DNA from: Aurantimonas coralicida
GTDB lineage: Bacteria > Pseudomonadota > Alphaproteobacteria > Rhizobiales > Rhizobiaceae
Assembly (NCBI GenBank): GCA_011050685.1
Contig: DRFF01000083.1
Span: 1-64,000, forward strand
DNA length: 64,000 nt
Direction of reading: 5' to 3'
Position numbers and translations under genes: made by a program. Positions 19,869 through 28,264 of this stretch are shown piece after piece (the stretch's first letter is position 1; each line of letters opens with the position of its first letter). The notes beneath the pieces were generated by a model. That model did no database searches, was not told the origin of the DNA, and saw only the letters and a list, made by a program, of their open reading frames with translations.

Positions 19869-20878
19869 GCGGCGGCCTGCTTCTCAGAATAAAGCGTTTT
19901 AAAAAGAGTGTCCGCGACGGCCTTCGCCAAGGGAGGCGGCACAGCTTCGCTGACCTGATCGATCTGCGACGACAGGGTCCCGGTGAGTACGTAATCATCC
20001 GGGAACCCCTGCAGCAGAAGGGCTTCATACACGCTTAGCCGGCGCCGTCCTGAGGGATGGATGTTGACCTCTCGGTGGCCATACGCGACCGCGATGCTTG
20101 GCTCGTCCCAGTTCAGCATCTTGAAGCTTCGGCCTTTAACGCCCGGCTTCACCCCACCTTCTTGGCTGAACTTTGGCGACTTGGGCGCCATGCACCAATG
20201 GTTTGGGTGAGCTCCCTGCTCGGCCATGTCGAGACCTCGCGCGAAATGGACCGGCTCAGGCAAGTCGCCGATTGCAGTTCGCACGGTCATCGGCGGCTGG
20301 ACAGGTACAGAAAACTTCTTGGGGTCCGCCTCCTTGAAGCGGCGCCCGTCGACACCCACGAGAAATAGGCGCGGCCTGTTCTGAGGCGTTCCGTGATCCT
20401 TAGCGTTGAGAAGGAGGCGAGCGATCTTGAAACCCGCCTCTCCAAGCTGGTCCTCCACACGCTCCAGAGTGGCGACGTGTTTTCGGCGAACCAGTCCTAC
20501 CACGTTCTCCATAACGAAGAAGTCTAGCGGGCTGCGCTCGTGTAGGGTGACAACAAGTCTCGCATAGGCCATGGGTAAGGCCGTACGGACGTCGTCGACC
20601 TTCTGGTTTACGTTCGCCTGGCTGAAGCTTTGGCAGGGCGGTCCGCCGATGACGCCGGTCGGCCTGAATTCCCGTCCATAAAGCTCGTCGATATCTTGGA
20701 CAGTGACCCTCGAAAGGTCCTTCACCTTCGCCACCGATGACGTAGGCCGGTTCAGGTTATAGGATTTGACGCTGTCCTGCTTGCGGTCGAGGGCGAGGCC
20801 AACTTCGAAGCCGGCTTCTTCAAAACCATGGTCTAGGCCGCCGGCGCCGCAGAATAAACTAAGCAGCAACGATTCCAC
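19865..20878 (-). CDS. dcm: DNA (cytosine-5)-methyltransferase
   Basis: Type II m5C methylase that modifies one cytosine in a short DNA site. From a GTG at 20878 the product is 337 residues with all core motifs in order: I LFCGAGGLDHGF, IV GGPPCQSFS (catalytic Cys82), VI ENV (Glu124), VIII QNRPRLFLVG, IX RRRLSVYEALLLQGFP and X PPPLAKAVADTLF. The target-recognition part between VIII and IX is short (about 185-275). The open frame continues upstream to 21088 but that would run into vsr; an ATG at 21001 is an alternative start. The site specificity cannot be read from sequence. Vsr and the GHKL pair next to it point to a modification-linked defence locus. Confidence 0.88.
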   Translation of the reverse strand: MESLLLSLFCGAGGLDHGFEEAGFEVGLALDRKQDSVKSYNLNRPTSSVAKVKDLSRVTVQDIDELYGREFRPTGVIGGPPCQSFSQANVNQKVDDVRTALPMAYARLVVTLHERSPLDFFVMENVVGLVRRKHVATLERVEDQLGEAGFKIARLLLNAKDHGTPQNRPRLFLVGVDGRRFKEADPKKFSVPVQPPMTVRTAIGDLPEPVHFARGLDMAEQGAHPNHWCMAPKSPKFSQEGGVKPGVKGRSFKMLNWDEPSIAVAYGHREVNIHPSGRRRLSVYEALLLQGFPDDYVLTGTLSSQIDQVSEAVPPPLAKAVADTLFKTLYSEKQAAA

Positions 20879-21008
20879 TCCCGAGGACCGATTGGTAGCC
20901 TGGATTATTCCGAGCAAGACCCGCAATGTGCGCGAATAGTCGTTTTTGACCTCGCTTGCAAGGTGGCAGGTTCTCGCATTGTCAACTGTCTCCGCCCACA
21001 TGCGTGAG
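20879..21008. promoter_or_regulatory. divergent promoter region between dcm and vsr
   Basis: A 130-base gap if dcm starts at GTG 20878 and vsr at ATG 21009. Both genes read outward, so their promoters must lie here. If dcm instead starts at 21001, nearly all of it would be coding. No obvious C-protein-box repeat was recognised. Confidence 0.35.
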
Positions 21009-21446
21009 ATGACAGGCACACCCAAAGAGGAAAGCACGAAGCTCGCTCGCTCTCGGATGATGTCACGTATTCGTGCGAAAAACACCAAGCCAGAGCTTGC
21101 GATCCGGCGCGCAATCCATGCACTTGGCTACCGCTTCCGGCTTCACAGGAAGGATCTGCCCGGCAAGCCCGATATTGTGATGGCGAGGCACCAGCTCGTC
21201 ATTTTCGTGCACGGATGCTTTTGGCACCAGCATCACGGCTGCAAGCTGGCTTCTAAGCCTAAATCGGCGACGGATTATTGGGGGCCGAAGCTCGCGCGGA
21301 ATGTGGCTCGAGATGCGGAGGCATCCGCCGCCCTACGCTTGGCGGGGTGGCAGGTCGAAACGGTCTGGGAGTGCGATACCCGTGTTCCGACCCGGCTTCA
21401 GGCACGGCTTGAGGAAATCTTCCCTGAACAGCTAGCTCGAAAATGA
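21009..21446 (+). CDS. vsr: very short patch repair endonuclease Vsr
   Basis: Nicks next to T:G mismatches made when m5C deaminates, starting short-patch repair; it usually travels with its matching methylase. The 145 residues include the typical MMSRIRAKNTKPELAIRRAI start, the active-site region YRFRLHRKDLPGKPDIV (catalytic Asp), the zinc and catalytic segment VIFVHGCFWHQHHGC, and WGPKLARNVARD followed by GWQVETVWECD. All key residues are present. Start ATG 21009 is preferred; ATG 21000 would add three residues. The upstream open frame to 20946 overlaps the dcm promoter. Confidence 0.93.
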   Translation: MTGTPKEESTKLARSRMMSRIRAKNTKPELAIRRAIHALGYRFRLHRKDLPGKPDIVMARHQLVIFVHGCFWHQHHGCKLASKPKSATDYWGPKLARNVARDAEASAALRLAGWQVETVWECDTRVPTRLQARLEEIFPEQLARK

Positions 21447-21511
21447 ATCTACGGCAGGTTTCGGGAACCGCGATCGCAATGCTGAACGGCATCAAAGCGC
21501 GCAAAGCCCCC

Positions 21512-22255
21512 TTACGCGGCCGCACTGGCCACGAACGCGGCTTCCGCCAGCGGGATCGCGGTGGGGGTGCCGACGGTGATCCACAGGCCGCCGAGGCGGA
21601 CGCCGTAAAGGCGGTCGGCGTCGATGGCGTTGTCGAAGATGCGGTTGAGCGAGAATTTCTCTGCCCGCATGCCGGCAAACACCTGCGGCTTGAGGATCGC
21701 CGCGCCGGCATAGATGAAGGGCGACATGTCGCGCTCCTCGACGCGGGTAAGCCGCCCCTCGGCGTCCATGACGAAATCGCCGGGCCCGTCATAGCCGGTC
21801 GCCTGGCGCATGTCGGCGATCAACAGCGAGACGTCCATGCGGGCGGGGTCCCAAAGGCTCGCCAGCAAATCGAGATTGTCGCGGTAGCCGTCGATCCAGA
21901 AGGTGTCGGAATTGATCACGTAGAACGGCTCGGTGCCAAGCTCGGGCAGCGCCTTGACCAGCCCGCCGCCTGAATCGAGCAGTTCATCGCGCTCGTCAGA
22001 GATGACGATCTCCATGTCGCGGCGCTTGCGCAAATGGGCGCGCATCAGGTCGGGCAGGTAATGGACGTTGACGACGACCTTCTTGACGCCGTTGCGGGCC
22101 AGGGCGTCGAGGCCGTAATCGATCAGCGCCTTCCCGCGAATTTCCACCAGCGGCTTCGGGATCGTCGACGTGATCGGGCGCATCCGTTTGCCGAGGCCGG
22201 CGGCAAGCACCATCGCGGTGGTCGGCTTGAAGGCGGCGGCGGGTTTTTCGATCAT
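21512..22255 (-). CDS. murU: N-acetylmuramate-1-phosphate uridylyltransferase MurU-like
   Basis: Nucleotidyltransferase of the cell-wall recycling shortcut that makes UDP-MurNAc from MurNAc-1-P. The 247 residues carry the NTP-transferase signature MVLAAGLGKRMRPIT and PKPLVEI, the DSGGGLVKAL loop, FYVINSDTFW (metal-binding Asp) and the YAGAAILKP C-terminal segment. It lies directly downstream of an AmgK-type sugar kinase, overlapping it by four bases (ATGA). AmgK-MurU pairing supports the specific call; without that context it could only be called a sugar-phosphate nucleotidyltransferase. Confidence 0.82.
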   Translation of the reverse strand: MIEKPAAAFKPTTAMVLAAGLGKRMRPITSTIPKPLVEIRGKALIDYGLDALARNGVKKVVVNVHYLPDLMRAHLRKRRDMEIVISDERDELLDSGGGLVKALPELGTEPFYVINSDTFWIDGYRDNLDLLASLWDPARMDVSLLIADMRQATGYDGPGDFVMDAEGRLTRVEERDMSPFIYAGAAILKPQVFAGMRAEKFSLNRIFDNAIDADRLYGVRLGGLWITVGTPTAIPLAEAAFVASAAA

Positions 22256-23850
22256 GGGGTCTTATCCGAGAGTCTGATGGGCTGGGGCGCGTCGTCGTCG
22301 TCGAGGACGCCCCAGTCCTGGTAAAGGGCGCGGAGCGCGGCCAAAGCGGGATGGCCGAGCGTGCGCCGCAGATAGGCCTTTATCCGCGGTATGTGACGCA
22401 GATATTGCGGTTTGGCGTCCCGTTCCAGCAGGCGGACGAAAATGCCGAGGATTTTCGACGCCCGCTGCGCCGCCATGATGGCGTAGGCGCGCTGAAAGCT
22501 GTCCGCGTCGAAGCCGCCCTCAGCCCGGCGCAGCGCGACGTAATGGGCGACCAGCCGGGCTTCCAGTTCCGCCGGGATATCGACGCGCGCGTCCTGGGCG
22601 AGCGAGGCGACGTCATAGGCCGAGGGGCCGATGACGGCGTCCTGGAAATCGATCAGCCCGATGCGCTGGCGGCCGGATTCGCCGGGGCGCCAGATGATGT
22701 TGGGCGAGTGGAAGTCGCGCAGGGTCAGGCTGGTCTCGGCGGTGGCGAGGGCGTCGAACAGGCCGTTCCAGATATAGGCAAAGGCCGACCGCTCGTTGTC
22801 CGTGGCGGGACGGCCCTTGGCGCGGGGCAGATACCAGTCGACGATCAGCTCGACCTCGATCCGCATCGCGCCGCGATCATAGGCGGGCATAGGGTGGACG
22901 ATGCCGTCCGCGACCGGCATCTCGCGCGACCAGGGCGTGGTGTGCAGCTCGGCGAGGCAGGCGACGGCCGCCTCGTAGCGCTCGGCCACCGGCCGGCCGG
23001 CATCGTCGAGCAGCGTGTCCGAGCCCAGATGGTCGATCAGCAGCAAGCCGTTATCGAGATCGGCCTGGCGGATCGCCGGGGCGGCGAAACCGGCCGCGAC
23101 CAAGCTTTGCGCGACGGCGACGAAGGGGGCGACGTCTTCGGCGAGATGGGCGATGCGGCTGTAGGGGAGGCCATTCTGGACCGGCGGCCCGTCCGGCTGG
23201 CGCTGCGCGTCCATCAGGACCAGCGTCTCGCCATTGCTCTCGACGGTCTCGTAGCGGCGGGTCGAGGCATCGCCGGTGAAGCGGCGGCGGGGCGCTTCGG
23301 CAAGGCCGGCTCCGGCGAGGAATTCGCGAATATCGAGGGTGCGGCGGATGCGGGCGCCGGCGGTCTCGATCGCGCTGATCGCGGCGATGCGTCCGCCGCC
23401 CGGCGCCATGGCGAGTTCGACGACGATCGTGGCGGCGGCAAGGGCGCTCGGCGCGTTCTGCGGCCATTCGACCAGGGCGATGCCGTCGCGGGCGCTGTCC
23501 TCGAAGCCGAGTTCGTCGAGCTCAGTGTCGCCGGCGAGGCGATAGAGATCGAAATGGGCGACCGGCGGCGTCGTGGCGTAGGCCTGCACCAGCGTATAGG
23601 TCGGCGAGGGCACGTCGAGGCCGGGATCGTCGGCCAGCGTGCGGATCGCCGCTCGCGCCAGGGTGGATTTGCCGGCGCCCAGATCGCCCACGAGAGCGAC
23701 GACGTCGCCGGCTCTGAGAGCCAGCGCCAGATCGGTGCCGAGACGCCGCGTCGCCGCGTCGTCGGCCAGCGTCAGGCGGGCGATCGCCGCGAGCGGCGAG
23801 GAGGCGGGGAGCGTGTCGTCGATCATCCGCGGGGCATTTAGGGCGGTCAC
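22252..23850 (-). CDS. TsaE ATPase fused to AmgK-type aminosugar kinase
   Basis: A 532-residue two-part protein. Residues 1 to about 165 are TsaE, the ATPase of the tRNA t6A37 complex: Walker A LVGDLGAGKSTLARA, then SPTYTLVQAY, HFDLYRL and VEWPQ. Residues from about 175 on are an aminoglycoside-phosphotransferase-fold kinase of the AmgK type: FTGDASTRRYETV at the start, LLLIDHLGSDTLL, the catalytic loop LRDFHSPNIIW and the metal motif LIDFQDAVIG. AmgK phosphorylates MurNAc/GlcNAc at C1 for MurU, which follows. Such fusions occur in Rhizobiales. GTG start 23850 overlaps the divL stop; ATG 23826 is an alternative. Confidence 0.88.
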   Translation of the reverse strand: MTALNAPRMIDDTLPASSPLAAIARLTLADDAATRRLGTDLALALRAGDVVALVGDLGAGKSTLARAAIRTLADDPGLDVPSPTYTLVQAYATTPPVAHFDLYRLAGDTELDELGFEDSARDGIALVEWPQNAPSALAAATIVVELAMAPGGGRIAAISAIETAGARIRRTLDIREFLAGAGLAEAPRRRFTGDASTRRYETVESNGETLVLMDAQRQPDGPPVQNGLPYSRIAHLAEDVAPFVAVAQSLVAAGFAAPAIRQADLDNGLLLIDHLGSDTLLDDAGRPVAERYEAAVACLAELHTTPWSREMPVADGIVHPMPAYDRGAMRIEVELIVDWYLPRAKGRPATDNERSAFAYIWNGLFDALATAETSLTLRDFHSPNIIWRPGESGRQRIGLIDFQDAVIGPSAYDVASLAQDARVDIPAELEARLVAHYVALRRAEGGFDADSFQRAYAIMAAQRASKILGIFVRLLERDAKPQYLRHIPRIKAYLRRTLGHPALAALRALYQDWGVLDDDDAPQPIRLSDKTP

Positions 23851-26453
23851 TCGGCCGCGTCCTCGAATCGCGCCTGCTCAGAATCGATCTCACCGGGCGA
23901 CGTCGGGTCGAGCGGGAAGGTGCAGGTGACGGTGGTGCCGCGATCGGGGCCTGAATCGATGTGCGTCGTGCCGTGGTGCAGTTCGACGAAGCTCTTGACG
24001 ATCGACAGCCCGAGGCCGGCCCCCGATTGCCGTGCCCCAGCCGGGCTGGCCTCGAAGCGCTCGAACATCCGGTCGATCCGGTCGGGGGCGATGCCGGGGC
24101 CGTGGTCGGTCACGCCGAAGGAGATCGTGCCGGCCTCGCGCCGCGCCGTCAGCGCGACGGCGGAGCCCGACGGCGCGAAATTCGCCGCGTTGGACAAAAG
24201 GTTGAAAAGGATCTGGGTCAGGCGATGGCCGTCGGCGAAAAATGTCCCGCCGGCCTGGCTGAGATCGACATCGAGCGTGACCTCGGCGTCCGCGAGGCGC
24301 TCGCGCACACCGTCCACCGCATGTTCGACGGTGGCGGCGATGTCGACCTCGGACAATTCGAGTTCCATGATGCCGGCGTCGACCGTGGCCAGGTCCAGAA
24401 TGTCGTTGACGATCGTCAGGAGCGAAGAGGTCGAGGTCGAGATATAGCCGAGATACTCGTTCTGGCGTTCGTTGAGCGGGCCGGTATCACGCGAGCGCAG
24501 CAACGCCGAGAAGCCGATGATGTTGGTCAGCGGCGAGCGCAGCTCGTAGTTCACATGCTGGACGAAATCGTTCTTGATCTGGTTCGCCTGTTCCAGCGCC
24601 TCGTTCTTTTCGCGCAGCATCCGCTCGGCCTCGCGGGCGTCGGAAATGTCGGAGAAGGTCAGCATGGTCTGGCCGTTCGGCAGCGGCACGATGCCGTAGG
24701 CGATGGTATGGCCCGAGGAGAGCGTCAGTTCGCCGGTCTCCGTATCGCGCCCGGCCTCGTCGAAGGCGGTGACCGCCTGGCTGAACAAGGGCCATCCCGC
24801 GCCTTGCGCGCTGTCGCCGTCCGCCGGGATCGTCACGGTCGCAAGGTCCGGCAGGGTGTGGATGCGGGGCCGCGACAGGAGATAGTCCGGATCGAAGCCG
24901 AACATTTCGGCGAAGGCCGGATTCGACAGCCGCAGCCGTCCGTCGCTGCCGAACACGGCGACCGCCTCGCTCAGATAGTCGATGGTCTCGCGCTGCAGCT
25001 GGACGGTCGTCTTGACCTGGCTTTCCAGTTCCAGCTTTTCGGTGATGTCCTCGAACACCCAGGTGGCGCCGCCGCGCGGCTGCGGTGTCGCGATGACCCT
25101 GAGGGTACGCCCGTCCGACAGATGCCACAGGGTCTCCGTCGGCTCGGTCGCCCGATAGGCGGCGAGATCCTGGTCCTGGATTTCGCTGCGGAACAGCTTT
25201 TCTGTCGGCAGAATGCCGCGTGTCCTGAGATTGTCGAGCAGCGAAAGATGGTCGGGCTCGGACTCCAGATAGGCGTTGGTGAGGTCGAAAAGCCGTTGCA
25301 GCGCCGCGTTGTAGTAGGTCAGGCGGGTTTTTTCGTCGAACCGCGCGACCGCCGTGGTCAATTGATCCAGCGTCTCGGACTGGCTGTCGATGGTCTGGCG
25401 CAGCTCCATGCGGACCTGTTCGGTCTCCGACACGTCGATCGCGATTCCGGCCGAGCCGAGCGGACCCGACGCCTCGACGACGGCGAAGTTCCGGCGGTCG
25501 GCCTCGACCACCGTCGACAGCTTGCCGGAGAAGATCCGATCCTCACTGAGGCGCGCGGCGATCGTCCGGCGATCCTGCTCGCTGAGAAATTCGATCTGCC
25601 GGTCGAGGCTGTCGGCAACCGTCCTCGCATCGACAGCACGCGCATAGGCCTCGTTGATCCAGGTCAGACGGGCGTCCTGATCGCGCAGCCAGATCGGCAG
25701 CGGCGCGGCATCGAAGAGGTTCTGCATCGTCTCGATCGTCGCGAGCGAGCGGCGGTGGGCGACATCGAGCTCATGAAGCCGTTCGCGCACGCCTTCCAGA
25801 AGGACGAACCGCACCACCGCGAGGCCCCCCAATGTGCTGCCCGTCGCCTCGATCATGCGGCCGCGCTGCAGGTCGATCTCGAGCCGGAAAGTTTCGGCGT
25901 CGCTACGCAGCCTGCCGATCGCTCCGGCGAGGCTCTCAGCGTCCTGCCGCGGCATCCAGTCGGTGAAGGCGAGAAAGCGCTTTTCCTCCGCTGGCGCTCC
26001 GCAGGTTCCGGGCAGGATGCCGAAGACTTCCGCTTCGCCCGCTCCGGCGTAGACGACGAGCCGTTCCGCGCCTGCCGCCAGAAGCGCGGCTCGCGCGTCG
26101 GCCTCGGCGCGGCTCTCGGCCAGGCTCGCGCGCAAGGTTTCGTTCTCGGCAGCGATCGCCGCGCGCTGGCGGATCAGGAAGACCGCACTCAGCATGGCGG
26201 CACCCAGCAGCATGGCGAGAAGCGCGAGATACAACACGTCGACCGGGCTCAGCATAGCGTCGACGCCGCCGGCGATCGTGTACAGTTGGGCGCGGGCGAC
26301 TACCGGCGTCAGGATGATCCCCAGAGCCAGGCTGGCCGCCGCGGCGATGGCCCCGTCGCTCGGCCCTCTGTCATTCGCTACCAGCCCGATGGGATCGGAA
26401 TCGCTCCTTGTCCGGAAAGCGCCCGCGCGCCCGGATCCGAAACCCTCGATCAT
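23847..26453 (-). CDS. divL: DivL-like PAS-domain sensor kinase (tyrosine variant)
   Basis: An 868-residue membrane protein. Two hydrophobic segments (about residues 33-55 and 68-92) are followed by a long coiled coil, a stack of PAS-like domains (about 225-570), and a histidine-kinase core. The dimerisation box reads FVQHVNYELRSPLTNIIGFS: the normal phospho-histidine is tyrosine (Tyr636). That is the mark of DivL, which in Caulobacter controls CckA and cell-cycle progression. The ATP-binding part is intact (ILFNLLSNAANFAP, DHGPGI, GAGLGLSIVKSFVELH). Start ATG 26453 is used because the longer frame has only TTG starts. It overlaps the TsaE-AmgK gene by four bases. Confidence 0.88.
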   Translation of the reverse strand: MIEGFGSGRAGAFRTRSDSDPIGLVANDRGPSDGAIAAAASLALGIILTPVVARAQLYTIAGGVDAMLSPVDVLYLALLAMLLGAAMLSAVFLIRQRAAIAAENETLRASLAESRAEADARAALLAAGAERLVVYAGAGEAEVFGILPGTCGAPAEEKRFLAFTDWMPRQDAESLAGAIGRLRSDAETFRLEIDLQRGRMIEATGSTLGGLAVVRFVLLEGVRERLHELDVAHRRSLATIETMQNLFDAAPLPIWLRDQDARLTWINEAYARAVDARTVADSLDRQIEFLSEQDRRTIAARLSEDRIFSGKLSTVVEADRRNFAVVEASGPLGSAGIAIDVSETEQVRMELRQTIDSQSETLDQLTTAVARFDEKTRLTYYNAALQRLFDLTNAYLESEPDHLSLLDNLRTRGILPTEKLFRSEIQDQDLAAYRATEPTETLWHLSDGRTLRVIATPQPRGGATWVFEDITEKLELESQVKTTVQLQRETIDYLSEAVAVFGSDGRLRLSNPAFAEMFGFDPDYLLSRPRIHTLPDLATVTIPADGDSAQGAGWPLFSQAVTAFDEAGRDTETGELTLSSGHTIAYGIVPLPNGQTMLTFSDISDAREAERMLREKNEALEQANQIKNDFVQHVNYELRSPLTNIIGFSALLRSRDTGPLNERQNEYLGYISTSTSSLLTIVNDILDLATVDAGIMELELSEVDIAATVEHAVDGVRERLADAEVTLDVDLSQAGGTFFADGHRLTQILFNLLSNAANFAPSGSAVALTARREAGTISFGVTDHGPGIAPDRIDRMFERFEASPAGARQSGAGLGLSIVKSFVELHHGTTHIDSGPDRGTTVTCTFPLDPTSPGEIDSEQARFEDAAE

Positions 26454-26601
26454 CTTGTCTGCCCCCGTATGTTGCCGCCGCTTTTTCGAGACATGACTCA
26501 AGGAAACGCGATCACGCCGGCCAACCGCCCCCGGGCCGCCGCGATTCGGTCATGGTAACTCGTGTAAAATCTTACGCAATCCAGAAGAAAGTGGGTCCGC
26601 C

Positions 26602-26641
26602 AAAAAGAAAAAGCCGCCGGGATAGCTTGCATCCCGGCGGC
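26602..26641 (-). terminator. rho-independent terminator of ahcY
   Basis: Perfect 11-bp stem GCCGCCGGGAT (26613-26623) with ATCCCGGCGGC (26631-26641) and a seven-base loop. On the minus strand it is followed by a T-rich run (26602-26612). It lies 30 bases past the ahcY stop. Confidence 0.9.
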
Positions 26642-26671
26642 CCTTCTGAATGTGCTGACGACGCGACGGTG

Positions 26672-28066
26672 TCAGTAACGGTAATGCTCGGGTTTGTAGG
26701 GACCCTGAGGCGTCACGCCGATGTAGGCGGCCTGCTCCTCGGAGAGGACGCTCAACCTTGCGCCGAGCTTGTCGAGATGCAGCCGTGCAACTTTCTCGTC
26801 CAAATGCTTCGGCAGCACATAGACTTCGTTCTTGTACTGTTCGCTCTTGGTGAAGAGTTCGATCTGCGCCAGCGTCTGGTTGGTGAAGGACGCCGACATG
26901 ACGAAGCTGGGATGGCCGGTGGCATTGCCGAGATTGAGCAGCCGGCCCTCGGACAGAAGCAGTATCCGCTTGCCGTCAGGGAAGGTGATCATGTCGACCT
27001 GCGGCTTGATGTTCGTCCATTTGAGATTGCGCAGCGCGTCGATCTGAATCTCATTGTCGAAATGGCCGATATTGCCGACGATCGCCATGTCCTTCATGGC
27101 GCGCATGTCGTCGATGCGCACGACATCCTTGTTGCCGGTCGTGGTGATGATGATGTCGGCCGTCGGCCCCGCGTCTTGCAGCGTCACGACCTCGAAGCCG
27201 TCCATCGCCGCCTGCAGGGCGCAGATCGGATCGACCTCGGTCACCTTGACCCGGGCACCGGCGCCGAGGAGCGAAGCGGCCGAGCCCTTGCCGACATCGC
27301 CATAGCCGCAGACCAGAGCGACCTTGCCGGCCATCATTACGTCGGTCGCGCGGCGGATGCCGTCGACCAGCGATTCCTTGCAGCCATATTTGTTGTCGAA
27401 TTTCGACTTGGTGACGCTGTCATTGACGTTGATCGCCGGAAACGGCAGCAGCCCCTTCTTCTGCAACTGGTAGAGCCGGTTGACGCCGGTGGTGGTCTCC
27501 TCGGTGACGCCCTTGATGGCATCGCGCTGGCGGGCGAAGAAGCCCGGCGTCTCGGCCATGCGCTTCTTGATCTGCGCGAAGAGGATCTCCTCTTCCTCGT
27601 TGCCGGGATTGGACAGAACGTCCTCACCGGCCTCGGCGCGCGCGCCGGTGAGGATGTACATCGTGGCGTCGCCGCCGTCGTCGAGGATCATGTTGGTGGG
27701 CTGGCCGTCCGGCCACTGGAAGATCTTGTCGGTATAGGTCCAGTAGTCCGTGAGGCTTTCGCCCTTGATCGCATAGACCGGCGTGCCGGTGGCGGCGATC
27801 GCCGCCGCGGCCTGGTCCTGGGTGGAGAAGATGTTGCAGGACGCCCAGCGCACCTCGGCTCCGAGCGCCTGAAGCGTTTCGATGAGCACCGCGGTCTGGA
27901 TCGTCATGTGCAGGGACCCGGTGATCCGCGCGCCCTTGAGCGGCTTGTCGGCGCCGAATTCCTCGCGGCAGGCCATCAGGCCTGGCATTTCGGTTTCGGC
28001 GATGTCCATCTCCTTGCGGCCCCAGTCCGCGAGCGAGAGATCCTTGACGACGTAGTCGTTGGCCAT
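26672..28066 (-). CDS. ahcY: adenosylhomocysteinase AhcY
   Basis: Splits S-adenosylhomocysteine into adenosine and homocysteine, relieving methyltransferase inhibition. 464 residues from ATG 28066 (start [20 protein letters not shown]), which matches family length; the open frame extends further upstream but without homology. Visible motifs are [40 protein letters not shown]-binding [14 protein letters not shown], and the C-terminal YKPEHYRY. A 16-base inverted repeat 100 bases upstream may be its operator. Transcribed away from the exported 599-residue protein. Confidence 0.97.
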   Translation of the reverse strand: MANDYVVKDLSLADWGRKEMDIAETEMPGLMACREEFGADKPLKGARITGSLHMTIQTAVLIETLQALGAEVRWASCNIFSTQDQAAAAIAATGTPVYAIKGESLTDYWTYTDKIFQWPDGQPTNMILDDGGDATMYILTGARAEAGEDVLSNPGNEEEEILFAQIKKRMAETPGFFARQRDAIKGVTEETTTGVNRLYQLQKKGLLPFPAINVNDSVTKSKFDNKYGCKESLVDGIRRATDVMMAGKVALVCGYGDVGKGSAASLLGAGARVKVTEVDPICALQAAMDGFEVVTLQDAGPTADIIITTTGNKDVVRIDDMRAMKDMAIVGNIGHFDNEIQIDALRNLKWTNIKPQVDMITFPDGKRILLLSEGRLLNLGNATGHPSFVMSASFTNQTLAQIELFTKSEQYKNEVYVLPKHLDEKVARLHLDKLGARLSVLSEEQAAYIGVTPQGPYKPEHYRY

Positions 28067-28165
28067 GCGGCGTCCATTCGTGCTGGAAAAGAATATCGTG
28101 CCGGAGCCTGGCTCCAGCGTTCTCGGCGACGCCATAGCAGGTGGAGACCGTCGCGGCAAGAGGAT

Positions 28166-28181
28166 ATAAACATTTGCTTAT
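28166..28181. promoter_or_regulatory. imperfect palindrome upstream of ahcY, possible SahR-type operator
   Basis: ATAAACATTTGCTTAT reads as its own reverse complement at 12 of 16 positions. It lies in an AT-rich dip (about 28164-28185) 100 bases before ahcY and 84 before the divergent exported-protein gene. ArsR-family SahR operators of AT-rich inverted-repeat form are described upstream of methyl-cycle genes in Proteobacteria. The site could serve either gene. Confidence 0.4.
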
Positions 28182-28264
28182 GTCTTGATGGGGTGCGGCA
28201 TTTTGACGGCACGGCGTTTCGCGGTAGCTTGACCCGCTGGGATATCGTCGGGGAGGACGGCCGC

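Noticed and set aside
20946-21008. Longer Vsr N-terminus
   Set aside because: It overlaps the dcm promoter and possible start, and family members begin near the MTGTPKEES to MMSRIRAKNT segment.
16392-21511. Direct repeats or a tRNA attachment site flanking the GHKL/methylase cargo
   Set aside because: No tRNA gene, integrase or matching repeat seen by eye at the two boundaries.
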